Shown: positions 28,498 through 36,712 of the stretch, in pieces
How the letters are laid out: the number at the start of each line of letters is the position of its first letter
Numbering within the stretch: position 1 is the stretch's first letter
NCBI GenBank assembly: GCA_902567785.1
Contig: CACFOR010000006.1
Coordinates: 1 to 50,968, forward strand
Reading direction: 5' to 3'
Source: an uncultured Pelagibacteraceae bacterium
GTDB taxonomy: Bacteria; Pseudomonadota; Alphaproteobacteria; Pelagibacterales; Pelagibacteraceae
Length of the DNA: 50,968 nucleotides
Position numbers and translations under genes: made by a program
Notes under the pieces: model-generated
Told to the model about the DNA's origin: nothing
Databases searched by the model: none
Seen by the model: the letters and a program-made list of their open reading frames with translations, nothing else

Positions 28498-29529
28498 ATG
28501 GCAAATATATTAATTTTAGGAGCGGGTGCCATGGGTACAGCTTTTGGATATCCCTGCTCCGACAACAATCATAATGTTAGTGTTATAGGTACTCATTTAG
28601 AAAACAAAGCTGTTGAAGAGATAAATAAAAATCGTTTTCATCCAGGCCTTAATCTAGAAGTAACAAATGCAATTAAATTTTTTAAACATGAATCTATCGA
28701 AAAAGTTTTTAAAACCAATCCAGACTTGATTGTTATAGGTGTAAGCTCAAAAGGTATTGATTGGATTTCTGAAGAATTAAAAAAAGTTTCAAAAAAAGGA
28801 GAGTTGCCCAAACTATTAATGCTAACCAAAGGTTTAAGTATAAATGGTAAAAAATATGAACTTTTAGTTGATAAATTGCAAAGACTTCTATCTGAAAAGG
28901 GAATCAAGAATATAAACCTTTCAGCTGTTGGAGGTCCATGTTTAGCACCAGGATTGGCCAACAGAGTTTATAGTGGAGTCGTAATCGCTAATAAAAATTT
29001 GGATACCGCTAGACTCTTAAGCAAAATGTTATCTACAGAATATTATCATGTATCAACATCTTCAGATATAAATGGAGTAGAAGTTTGTGCTGCAATTAAA
29101 AATATATTTTCTATGGTGATAGGAGCTGCATCAGGATTAAACAAAACAAAGTCAAAAGGAAATTTTTATTTAAATACTTCAGCGGCTTTAATGAAACAAT
29201 CTGTCTATGAGATGGAAATATTTGCTGAATTTTTAAAAGGAAAAAAAGAAACTGTAAAAGGACTCGCTGGACTCGGAGATTTATATGTCAGTTCTGCTGG
29301 CGGAAGAAATAGTAAGATGGGAGCATTTATAGGAGAAGGTTTAGTTTTTTCAGAGGCCAAAAAGAAAAAAATGCCCAATGTTACAATTGAAGGAGCTGAG
29401 TTAATTTTTGAAATTGGCAAGCAAGTAAAAGAAGATTTTGATGTTAAAAAACTACCTTTAATGATTGCAATGATCAATGCTATTCTTGAAGATAAAAAAT
29501 TAGAAATTAAATGGGAATATTTTAATTAA
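28498..29529 (+). CDS. gpsA: Glycerol-3-phosphate dehydrogenase (GpsA-like, NAD(P)-dependent)
   Basis: The 343-residue soluble dehydrogenase has an N-terminal Rossmann fold (LGAGAMGTAFG at 7-17) and a C-terminal helical domain with the GpsA active-site landmarks: Lys201 in EVCAAIKNIFSM, GLAGLGDLYVS with Asp261, and Arg270-Asn271 in GGRNSKMG. Some conserved GpsA features are altered: the usual G-S-W-G-T start is GAMGT and the SGPxFA loop is VGGPCLAPG. GpsA normally reduces dihydroxyacetone phosphate for lipid synthesis. Here it overlaps glpK by one base and heads a glycerol-uptake cassette, which suggests it may run in the oxidative direction. Whether it is the only GpsA in the genome cannot be told. 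Confidence 0.85.
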   Translation: MANILILGAGAMGTAFGYPCSDNNHNVSVIGTHLENKAVEEINKNRFHPGLNLEVTNAIKFFKHESIEKVFKTNPDLIVIGVSSKGIDWISEELKKVSKKGELPKLLMLTKGLSINGKKYELLVDKLQRLLSEKGIKNINLSAVGGPCLAPGLANRVYSGVVIANKNLDTARLLSKMLSTEYYHVSTSSDINGVEVCAAIKNIFSMVIGAASGLNKTKSKGNFYLNTSAALMKQSVYEMEIFAEFLKGKKETVKGLAGLGDLYVSSAGGRNSKMGAFIGEGLVFSEAKKKKMPNVTIEGAELIFEIGKQVKEDFDVKKLPLMIAMINAILEDKKLEIKWEYFN

Positions 29530-31010
29530 TGGCAGATTTTATTATATCTATAGATCAGGGAACAACTTCAACCAGATCAATTTTATTTAGTTTAAAAGGA
29601 AAACCTATATATTCATCACAGAAAGAATTTACACAATATTTTCCTAAAAGCGGCTGGGTCGAACATAATCCAGAAGAAATATGGAATACGACTAAAAAAA
29701 CTCTTAAAAAGGTTATTGATAAAGTTAGAGATTTTAGAGGAAATGTTTTAGCAATTGGAATAACAAATCAAAGAGAAACAACTGTTTTATGGGATAAAAA
29801 AACAGGGAAAACTCTTTATAATGCAATTGTTTGGCAAGATAGAAGAACAGAAGAATTTTGTAAAAAACTGCGTAGGCAAAATAAAGAAACAATGATTTTT
29901 AACAAAACTGGTCTACTTATTGATTCTTATTTTTCAGGTACAAAAATTAAATGGATATTGGATAATATTCCCCAAGCTAGAAAGCTGATGAATAGTAAAA
30001 GACTTCTTTTTGGAACCATAGACAGTTTTTTAATTTGGAAACTTACAAAAGGAAAAGTGCATGCTACCGATGCCACAAATGCAAGCAGAACAATGATTTA
30101 CAATATTAGTTCAAATAAGTGGGACGATACTATTTTAAAACTTTTTAAGATAAAAAAACATATTCTTCCAGAAGTAAAAAATTGTGCTGACGATTATGGA
30201 AAAACTCATCCTTCGATTACAGGGAAATCTATACCTATTACAGGAGTTGTTGGGGATCAACAGTCAGCAACAATTGGACAGTGTTGTTTTGAACCCGGTT
30301 CCTTGAAAAGTACATATGGTACCGGAGCATTTATCTTATTAAACACAGGTTCAAGAAAAATTTATTCTAAAAATAGATTACTAACAACAATCTGTTATAG
30401 ATTAAATGGAAAAACAACTTATGCTCTCGAAGGATCTATTTTTATTGCGGGAGCAGGCGTGCAATGGCTTAGAGACAAAATGAAGTTTATAAATAAAGCA
30501 TCTGATAGTGAAAAAATTGTAAAATTATTAAAAGATAATGCTGGAATTTATTTAGTTCCTGCTTTTACTGGAATTGGAGCTCCATATTGGAATGCAAATG
30601 CTAGAGGTGTTTTGAGTGGAATTACTAGAGATACGGGACCCAAAGAAATTGTAAGAGCGGTTATAGAGTCCGTTGCTTATCAAACGTATGATTTATTTGA
30701 AGCAATGAGACATGATGGATTGAGACCTAAATTAGTAAAAGTCGATGGGGGTATGGTTATGAATAATTGGTTTTCTCAATACCTAGCTGATATGATTAAT
30801 GTAAAGGTTTTAAGACCTAAAGTTCATGAAACGACTGCTTTAGGGGCAGCTTTTATGGCTGGTTTAAAAATAGGAATATATAAATCACTTAAAGATATAT
30901 CCAAACAATGGAGTTTAGATAAAAAATTTTCTCCCAAAGTTAATAGCAAATTTAGAAAAAAGGTAATTAAAGGTTGGAATGTTGCTATTAAAAGAACTTT
31001 AATGAATTAA
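29529..31010 (+). CDS. glpK: Glycerol kinase
   Basis: GlpK phosphorylates glycerol to glycerol 3-phosphate, trapping it in the cell. The FGGY-family sequence opens SIDQGTTSTRSILFSLKGKP, has ITNQRETTVLWDKKTGK, the NAIVWQDRRT substrate segment, the VGDQQSATIGQCCF segment, and the phosphate-binding YGTGAFILLNTG. GMVMNNWFSQYLAD near residue 410 is the adenosine-site motif. Length 493 is typical. It follows the GpsA-like gene with a one-base overlap and precedes the transporter genes by a 121-base spacer holding a promoter. Confidence 0.96.
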   Translation: MADFIISIDQGTTSTRSILFSLKGKPIYSSQKEFTQYFPKSGWVEHNPEEIWNTTKKTLKKVIDKVRDFRGNVLAIGITNQRETTVLWDKKTGKTLYNAIVWQDRRTEEFCKKLRRQNKETMIFNKTGLLIDSYFSGTKIKWILDNIPQARKLMNSKRLLFGTIDSFLIWKLTKGKVHATDATNASRTMIYNISSNKWDDTILKLFKIKKHILPEVKNCADDYGKTHPSITGKSIPITGVVGDQQSATIGQCCFEPGSLKSTYGTGAFILLNTGSRKIYSKNRLLTTICYRLNGKTTYALEGSIFIAGAGVQWLRDKMKFINKASDSEKIVKLLKDNAGIYLVPAFTGIGAPYWNANARGVLSGITRDTGPKEIVRAVIESVAYQTYDLFEAMRHDGLRPKLVKVDGGMVMNNWFSQYLADMINVKVLRPKVHETTALGAAFMAGLKIGIYKSLKDISKQWSLDKKFSPKVNSKFRKKVIKGWNVAIKRTLMN

Positions 31011-31061
31011 TTAATACAATTTTTAATTGAATTAACTCATTTCGGGTTTTTTTAAACCAAT

Positions 31062-31098
31062 ATTGGAATTTGACATCAAAACTCCAATTCGATTTAAT
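31062..31098 (+). promoter_or_regulatory. glpV promoter with overlapping dyad (possible operator)
   Basis: TTGACA (31070-31075) is followed by exactly 17 bases and TTTAAT (31093-31098), the best sigma70-type promoter in the window, 34 bases before the start codon. A dyad with ATTGGA at 31062-31067 and TCCAAT at 31083-31088, plus inner TTTGA/TCAAA arms, is centred on the -35 hexamer. This is the position expected for a repressor site. The regulator is unknown; no GlpR or other local regulator gene is in the cassette. Confidence 0.65.
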
Positions 31099-31131
31099 AT
31101 TTACTTTAAACAACAAATTAAGGGGGAAATA

Positions 31132-32850
31132 ATGTTAAAAACATTACGAACGATCTTAACTGTTGCTGTATCCTTTACATTATTAGCTTCATCTGCACAC
31201 GCAGATGCAATTAGTACATGGGCGAAGGGTGAGTTTAGTCTTTCTACGCTATCTGAAAAAGATAGAGTTAAAGAACTTAAATGGTTTCAAAAGGCTGCTC
31301 AGCCTTTTAAAGGAATGGAAATAAACGTTCTTTCAGAAACTATTCCAACTCATACTTACGAATCTAAAACTCTTACCAAAGCATTTGAAGAAATAACTGG
31401 AATTAAAGTAAATCACCAGTTGCTTGGAGAGGGTGAGGTTGTACAGGCAGTTCAAACACAAATGCAAACAGGAAGAAACTTGTATGATGCTTATATCAAT
31501 GATTCTGATTTAATTGGTACGCACTCAAGACTTCAGCTTGCAGTTAATTTAACAGATTGGATGGCTGGAGAAGGAAAAGATGTTACTTTGCCAACTCTAG
31601 ATGTTGATGATTTTATAGGTAAATCATTTACAACCGGTCCAGATGGTAAATTATATCAGTTACCAGACCAACAATTTGCAAACCTTTATTGGTTTAGAAA
31701 AGACTGGTTTGATAGACCTGATCTAAAGAAAAAGTTTAAAGCTAAATACGGTTATGACCTAGGTGTACCAGTTAACTGGTCTGCTTACGAAGACATCGCT
31801 GCTTTCTTTACTAATGATGTAAAGACTATCGACGGTGTAAGAGTATACGGTCACATGGACTACGGTAAAAGAGCTCCTGACTTAGGTTGGAGAATGACAG
31901 ACGCGTGGTTATCAATGGCTGGAGCAGGAAGTGTTGGTAAACCGAATGGTGTACCAGTTGACGAATGGGGAATAAGAATGGAAAAAGGTTCTTGTAACCC
32001 AGTAGGTGCTTCAGTAACTCGTGGTGGTGCCGCTAACGGACCAGCAGCAGTTTATGCAATTAGAAAATGGGATGAGTGGTTAAGACAATACGCTCCTCCA
32101 GGTGCAGCTGCTATGGACTTTTATCAGTCATTACCAGCTTTATCATCAGGAAACGTTGCTCAGCAAATTTTCTGGTATACAGCATTTACCGCATCGATGG
32201 TTGCTCCTAAGAGTGAAGGAAATAAAACTGTGGATGATAATGGAGTTCCACTTTGGAGAATGGGTCCATCACCAAAAGGACCTTATTGGGATGAAGGTAT
32301 GAAGCTTGGATATCAAGATGCTGGATCTTGGACTTTATTTAAGTCTACACCAGTTGACAGAAGAAAAGCTGCATGGTTATACGCTCAGTTTGTAGTTTCA
32401 AAAACTGTATCTTTAAAGAAAAGTCACGTTGGTTTAACAATTATTCGTGATAGCGATATAAATCATAAATCGTTTACCGAAAGAGCTCCAAAACTTGGTG
32501 GACTTGTAGAATTCTACAGATCTAAAAACCGAGTAATGTGGTCACCAACTGGAATTAACGTTCCAGACTATCCAAAACTTGCCCAAATTTGGTGGCAACA
32601 AATTGGAGATGTAAACTCTGGTGCATTTACACCTCAACAAGCTATGGACCGTCTTGCAGAAGAGATGGACTTAGTAATGTCTCGTATGGAAGCTGCTGAT
32701 AAAGCAAACAAAACATACGGTGGTTGTGGTCCTCGTCTTAATAAAGAGAGAAAAGCATCATATTGGCTTGAAAAAGCTGGTTCGCCAAAAGCGAAGCGTA
32801 ATGAGAAGCCACAAGGTAAAACTGTTCCTTACGAAAAAGCTTGGAACTAA
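31132..32850 (+). CDS. glpV: Glycerol ABC transporter substrate-binding protein (GlpV-like)
   Basis: This large (572-residue) extracytoplasmic solute-binding protein resembles GlpV of the Rhizobium leguminosarum glycerol importer. I start it at the ATG at 31132, eight bases or so after a strong AGGGGG ribosome-binding site; a TTG at 31063 lies inside the promoter. Residues 1-23 are a signal peptide (LLASSAHA). The mature part shows the family's PEB/sugar-binding type features such as HTYESKTLTKAFEEITGIK, TGPDGKLYQLPDQQ and PVDRRKAAWLYAQF. Codons ending in C are more frequent here than in neighbouring genes, which suggests high expression. The glycerol assignment rests on glpK next door and on the full set of partners downstream. 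Confidence 0.88.
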   Translation: MLKTLRTILTVAVSFTLLASSAHADAISTWAKGEFSLSTLSEKDRVKELKWFQKAAQPFKGMEINVLSETIPTHTYESKTLTKAFEEITGIKVNHQLLGEGEVVQAVQTQMQTGRNLYDAYINDSDLIGTHSRLQLAVNLTDWMAGEGKDVTLPTLDVDDFIGKSFTTGPDGKLYQLPDQQFANLYWFRKDWFDRPDLKKKFKAKYGYDLGVPVNWSAYEDIAAFFTNDVKTIDGVRVYGHMDYGKRAPDLGWRMTDAWLSMAGAGSVGKPNGVPVDEWGIRMEKGSCNPVGASVTRGGAANGPAAVYAIRKWDEWLRQYAPPGAAAMDFYQSLPALSSGNVAQQIFWYTAFTASMVAPKSEGNKTVDDNGVPLWRMGPSPKGPYWDEGMKLGYQDAGSWTLFKSTPVDRRKAAWLYAQFVVSKTVSLKKSHVGLTIIRDSDINHKSFTERAPKLGGLVEFYRSKNRVMWSPTGINVPDYPKLAQIWWQQIGDVNSGAFTPQQAMDRLAEEMDLVMSRMEAADKANKTYGGCGPRLNKERKASYWLEKAGSPKAKRNEKPQGKTVPYEKAWN

Positions 32851-32872
32851 AAGAACAGTTATCTAAATAATT

Positions 32873-32904
32873 AAAAAAATGGGGGCGTTTATCGCCCCCT
32901 TTTT
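32873..32904 (+). terminator. Rho-independent terminator after glpV
   Basis: GGGGGCG at 32881-32887 pairs perfectly with CGCCCCC at 32893-32899 around a five-base loop, followed by TTTTT and preceded by an A run. It lies between the binding-protein gene and the ATPase genes, so it probably lets only part of the transcripts continue and keeps binding protein in excess. The hairpin may also protect the upstream mRNA end. Confidence 0.9.
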
Positions 32905-32924
32905 AAATCAGGTTTATAATAATT

Positions 32925-33992
32925 ATGAGTTTAGAACTTAAAAATGTAGAAAAAAAAGTTGGGTTAGATACTCATATATACTCGACAAATTTACGTTTTG
33001 AAAAAAATACAATCAATATTTTACTAGGTTCAACGTTAGCAGGCAAAACAACTTTAATGCAAATTATGGCCGGCTTGCACAAACCGACAAACGGAGAAAT
33101 ATGGTTTAATGAAAAAAATGTCACTGGAGTTGCTGTTCAAAAAAGAAATGTTTCTATGGTCTACCAGCAATTTATTAATTATCCAAATTTTACTGTCTTT
33201 GACAATATTGCATCTCCATTAAAAATCACTGGTATTTCTTCAGATGAAATTAAAAAAAAAGTAATTGAAGTTTCTGATTTATTAAAATTATCTGGAATGC
33301 TAGATAAAAAACCAAACGAACTATCAGGTGGTCAGCAACAAAGAACAGCTTTAGCAAGAGCCTTAATCAAAGATTCTGGTCTGATACTATTAGATGAACC
33401 TTTGGCTAATCTTGATTTTAAATTGAGAGAAGAATTGAGAGAAGAACTTCCTAAATTATTTGAAAATAGAGATTGCATCGTAGTTTATGCAACAACAGAA
33501 CCTTCAGATGCTTTATTAATTGGTGGCAATACAGCAACCTTAGAAGAAGGAAAGATCGTACAATATGGAAAAACCATCGATGTTTATAACAAACCAACCA
33601 ACCTAGTTTCAGCAAGAGTTTTTAGTGACCCACCGATAAATATTTCTGATGTAAAAAAAAATGGTGATACTTTTTCTTTATCCCACGACTCTGTTAAATG
33701 GAAAAGTAAAAGTATTAGTTTAAAAGATGGTAATTACAAAGTTGGAATTAGACCCCATAATATCACCACATACAAAGAAGGTGCTAATAGTATCGAAATA
33801 AAAGGAAAAGTTTTAATATCAGAACTTAGTGGATCTGAAAGCTTAATACATTTTAGAAATTCAAATATGAACTGGGTATCACTTTCAAATGGAACGCATC
33901 AAATGAATGTTGGACAAGAAGCAAAATTATATATGAACGTTGATGAATTTATGTATTTTGATCAAAATAATAAATTGGTGAGCAATGTCTAA
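32925..33992 (+). CDS. glpS: Glycerol ABC transporter ATPase GlpS-like (lacks switch histidine)
   Basis: This is the first of two ATPase subunits (355 residues) of the putative glycerol importer. Walker A is GSTLAGKT (35-42), the Q loop is VYQQF (Gln81), the signature is a full LSGGQ (133-137), and Walker B is LILLDEP with Glu158. The H loop, normally VTHD, reads YATTEP, so the switch histidine is Thr191. A C-terminal regulatory TOBE/OB-like domain (about 240-350) follows as in MalK-type ATPases. With the companion ATPase it should form a heterodimer with one sound ATP site. It overlaps that gene by eight bases. Confidence 0.88.
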   Translation: MSLELKNVEKKVGLDTHIYSTNLRFEKNTINILLGSTLAGKTTLMQIMAGLHKPTNGEIWFNEKNVTGVAVQKRNVSMVYQQFINYPNFTVFDNIASPLKITGISSDEIKKKVIEVSDLLKLSGMLDKKPNELSGGQQQRTALARALIKDSGLILLDEPLANLDFKLREELREELPKLFENRDCIVVYATTEPSDALLIGGNTATLEEGKIVQYGKTIDVYNKPTNLVSARVFSDPPINISDVKKNGDTFSLSHDSVKWKSKSISLKDGNYKVGIRPHNITTYKEGANSIEIKGKVLISELSGSESLIHFRNSNMNWVSLSNGTHQMNVGQEAKLYMNVDEFMYFDQNNKLVSNV

Positions 33993-35049
33993 AATTACTT
34001 TAAGTGATTTAAGTCATAGCTATTTAGATAAACAAAATTCTGACTCTGACTGGGCATTAAGAGATATAAATCTTGATTGGCAAGATGGAGGAGCCTACGC
34101 TCTACTTGGTCCTTCAGGATGTGGAAAAACAACTTTGTTGAATATAATTTCTGGTCTATTAAATCCAACAAAAGGCAAAGTTTTATTTGATGACAAAGAT
34201 GTTACCACTCAATCTCCTGTAGAAAGAAATATTGCACAAATTTTTCAATTTCCTGTTATCTACGACACAATGACAGTTTATGCCAATTTAGCATTTCCTT
34301 TAAAAAATCGTGGGATGACAGATGCGGAAATAGATAGAAGAGTAAAAGAAATTGCGGATATGTTAGAACTTACAAAAACTTTAAACAACAGAGCATCAGG
34401 ATTGACAGCAGACGGAAAGCAGAAAATATCCTTAGGAAGAGGTTTAGTTAGATCTAATGTAAATGTGATTATGTTTGATGAACCATTAACAGTTATAGAT
34501 CCTCATTTAAAATGGGTTTTACGTTCAAAACTAAAAGAACTTCATCAAAAAATTAACAGAACAATGATCTACGTAACACATGACCAAACTGAAGCTTTGA
34601 CATTTGCAGATCAAGTTGTGGTTATGCACGAAGGTCAAATTGTTCAAACAGGTACACCAGTTGAATTATTTGAAAAACCAAAACATACTTTTGTTGGACA
34701 TTTTATAGGGTCACCAGGGATGAATATATTACCTTGTCAAATTAAGAATGGGTATGCAGCAATAGATGGTGTTGAAATATCTACAAATACACAAATTAAA
34801 AAATCAAATTTTTCTAAAACTGAAATAGGAATTAGACCTGAGTTTGTATCATTTGATAAAAAAGGTATACCAGCAAAAATTTTAAAAGTTAGCAATACAG
34901 GAAGACATAAAATTATCGATACGCAATGTAATAGCGGAAAGATAAAAGTTCTTTCACATTCGTCAAAAGAAATACCTAGCGGAAGTGTATTTTTGTCATT
35001 TAATAAAAAATATACTTATGCGTATGGAGATAGTTGGATAATCGAATAA
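33985..35049 (+). CDS. glpT: Glycerol ABC transporter ATPase GlpT-like (degenerate signature)
   Basis: This is the second ATPase (354 residues) of the importer. Walker A GPSGCGKT (42-49), Q loop Gln88, Walker B VIMFDEP with Glu166, and the H loop YVTHD with His199 are all intact. The ABC signature is not: where LSGGQ is expected it reads LTADG (140-144), followed by KQKISLGRGL in place of QQQRVALARAL. Together with the sister ATPase, its Walker motifs would face that protein's intact LSGGQ. A C-terminal regulatory OB-like domain is present. The stop overlaps the next start (TAATG). This GlpT is not the antiporter of the same name in E. coli. Confidence 0.88.
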   Translation: MSKITLSDLSHSYLDKQNSDSDWALRDINLDWQDGGAYALLGPSGCGKTTLLNIISGLLNPTKGKVLFDDKDVTTQSPVERNIAQIFQFPVIYDTMTVYANLAFPLKNRGMTDAEIDRRVKEIADMLELTKTLNNRASGLTADGKQKISLGRGLVRSNVNVIMFDEPLTVIDPHLKWVLRSKLKELHQKINRTMIYVTHDQTEALTFADQVVVMHEGQIVQTGTPVELFEKPKHTFVGHFIGSPGMNILPCQIKNGYAAIDGVEISTNTQIKKSNFSKTEIGIRPEFVSFDKKGIPAKILKVSNTGRHKIIDTQCNSGKIKVLSHSSKEIPSGSVFLSFNKKYTYAYGDSWIIE

Positions 35050-35915
35050 TGAATAAAACTGAATATCAAAAAGCCTGGCTCTTCGTTATACCTGTTTTTA
35101 TTTTGGTAGCTTTTAATGCGGCTGTTCCATTAATGACTGTTGTTAATTATTCTTTTCAGGAAACCTTTGGTAATAATGTTTTTACATGGGAAGGAACAAG
35201 ATGGTTTAAACAAATACTTCAGTCAGATAGATTTCATGCAGCTTTAGGGAGGCAATTTTTATTTACAGGTATAATACTTTTTATTCAAATACCACTTGGA
35301 ATCTTTATAGCTTTAACAATGCCAAAAGAGGGAATTGGTGTTTCCGTTTGCTTAGTATTGATGTCTATGCCTTTGCTTATACCTTGGAACGTAGTTGGTG
35401 CTATGTGGAATATATTTGCTTTACCCGAGATTGGATTTTTAGGTCATACATTAAATGATTTAGGATTTGATTATAATTTTACTCAACAAACAGGAGATGC
35501 GTGGTTTACAACAGTATTGATGGATGTCTGGCACTGGACATCTTTAGTGGTTCTTCTTTCTTACGCAGGTCTTAGATCTATACAGCCTGCTTACTATCAA
35601 GCTGCTGAAATTGATGGTGCAAGCAGATGGGCAGTTTTTAGATACATAGAGTTACCAAAAATGAAAAAAGTTTTAACCATAGCTATTCTTTTAAGATTTA
35701 TGGACAGTTTTATGATTTATACCGAACCGTTTGTTTTAACGGGTGGAGGCCCGGGTAATGCCACAGCTTTTTTATCAATTGATTTAGTCAAGATGGCTTT
35801 AGGACAATTTGATTTGGGTCCAGCTGCAGCAATGTCTTTAATTTACTTTTTTATAGTCCTTTTGGTTTGTTGGGTTTTTTATAATTTGATGATGAGAAAT
35901 GAGGAACAATCATGA
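35049..35915 (+). CDS. glpP: Glycerol ABC transporter permease GlpP-like
   Basis: This is a MalF-type permease of 288 residues with about six membrane helices (first at about residues 8-29, FVIPVFILVAFNAAVPLMTV). The EAA loop that docks on the ATPase is AAEIDGASRWAVFRYIELP. The ATG at 35049 overlaps the previous stop; a TTG at 35034 would add only five residues. It pairs with the next gene (ATGA overlap) to form the heterodimeric pore. Substrate is inferred from the neighbourhood. Confidence 0.88.
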   Translation: MNKTEYQKAWLFVIPVFILVAFNAAVPLMTVVNYSFQETFGNNVFTWEGTRWFKQILQSDRFHAALGRQFLFTGIILFIQIPLGIFIALTMPKEGIGVSVCLVLMSMPLLIPWNVVGAMWNIFALPEIGFLGHTLNDLGFDYNFTQQTGDAWFTTVLMDVWHWTSLVVLLSYAGLRSIQPAYYQAAEIDGASRWAVFRYIELPKMKKVLTIAILLRFMDSFMIYTEPFVLTGGGPGNATAFLSIDLVKMALGQFDLGPAAAMSLIYFFIVLLVCWVFYNLMMRNEEQS

Positions 35916-36712
35916 AAAAATATAAGTGGTTAGTACCTACAATCTATATTTTATTTTTGATGTTGCCTATCTATTGGCTGTTAAATATGTCGTTTAAAAC
36001 AACTACAGAAATTATTAATACTTATTCATTATGGCCACAAAAATTTACATTTGAAAATTATATAACTATTTTTACAGATAGCACTTGGTACACTGGATAT
36101 TTAAATTCACTTTATTATGTAGTCATGAATACTGTTTTATCCGTAGCAGCAGCTTTACCTGCGGCATATGCATTTTCGAGATATAAATTTTTAGGAGATA
36201 AACATTTATTTTTTTGGTTGTTAACTAATAGAATGGCACCACCTGCAGTTTTTGCTTTACCATTCTTTCAATTTTACTCATCTATTAACTTATTTGATAC
36301 TCACGTAGCTGTAGCTCTATCACATTGCTTATTTAATATTCCTTTAGCTGTATGGATTTTAGAAGGATTTATTTCAGCTGTTCCTAAAGAATTAGATGAA
36401 ACGGCATATGTCGATGGTTATAAATTTTGGAGATTTTTCTTTAGAATATTTATTCCAACTATAACCGCAGGAATTGGTATTACTATGTTCTTCTGTTTTA
36501 TGTTTTCTTGGGTTGAGCTATTATTAGCAAAAACATTAACAGCGGTAGCAGCAAAACCAATAGCAGCTACAATGACCAGAACGGTTAGTACATCAGGATA
36601 TGAATTAGGATTACTTGCAGCAGCAGGAAGCTTAACAATAATTCCGGGCGCTGTAGTGATTTATTTTGTTAGAAATTATATAGCGAAAGGCTTTGCATTA
36701 GGTAGAGTATGA
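35912..36712 (+). CDS. glpQ: Glycerol ABC transporter permease GlpQ-like
   Basis: This is a MalG-type permease of 266 residues with about six membrane helices, beginning WLVPTIYILFLMLPIYWLLN. Its EAA loop is DETAYVDGYKFWRFFFRIFIP, in the position expected near residue 160. It is translationally coupled at both ends by four-base overlaps. It is unrelated to the phosphodiesterase called GlpQ in E. coli. Confidence 0.88.
   Translation: MKKYKWLVPTIYILFLMLPIYWLLNMSFKTTTEIINTYSLWPQKFTFENYITIFTDSTWYTGYLNSLYYVVMNTVLSVAAALPAAYAFSRYKFLGDKHLFFWLLTNRMAPPAVFALPFFQFYSSINLFDTHVAVALSHCLFNIPLAVWILEGFISAVPKELDETAYVDGYKFWRFFFRIFIPTITAGIGITMFFCFMFSWVELLLAKTLTAVAAKPIAATMTRTVSTSGYELGLLAAAGSLTIIPGAVVIYFVRNYIAKGFALGRV

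Noticed and set aside
31011-31060. Possible terminator after glpK (T run near 31047-31053)
   Set aside because: There is no GC-containing stem before the T run; the nearby pairs are A-T only.
32102-32302. 66-codon plus-strand frame inside glpV
   Set aside because: It is a shifted-frame shadow of a well-supported coding region without a ribosome site.
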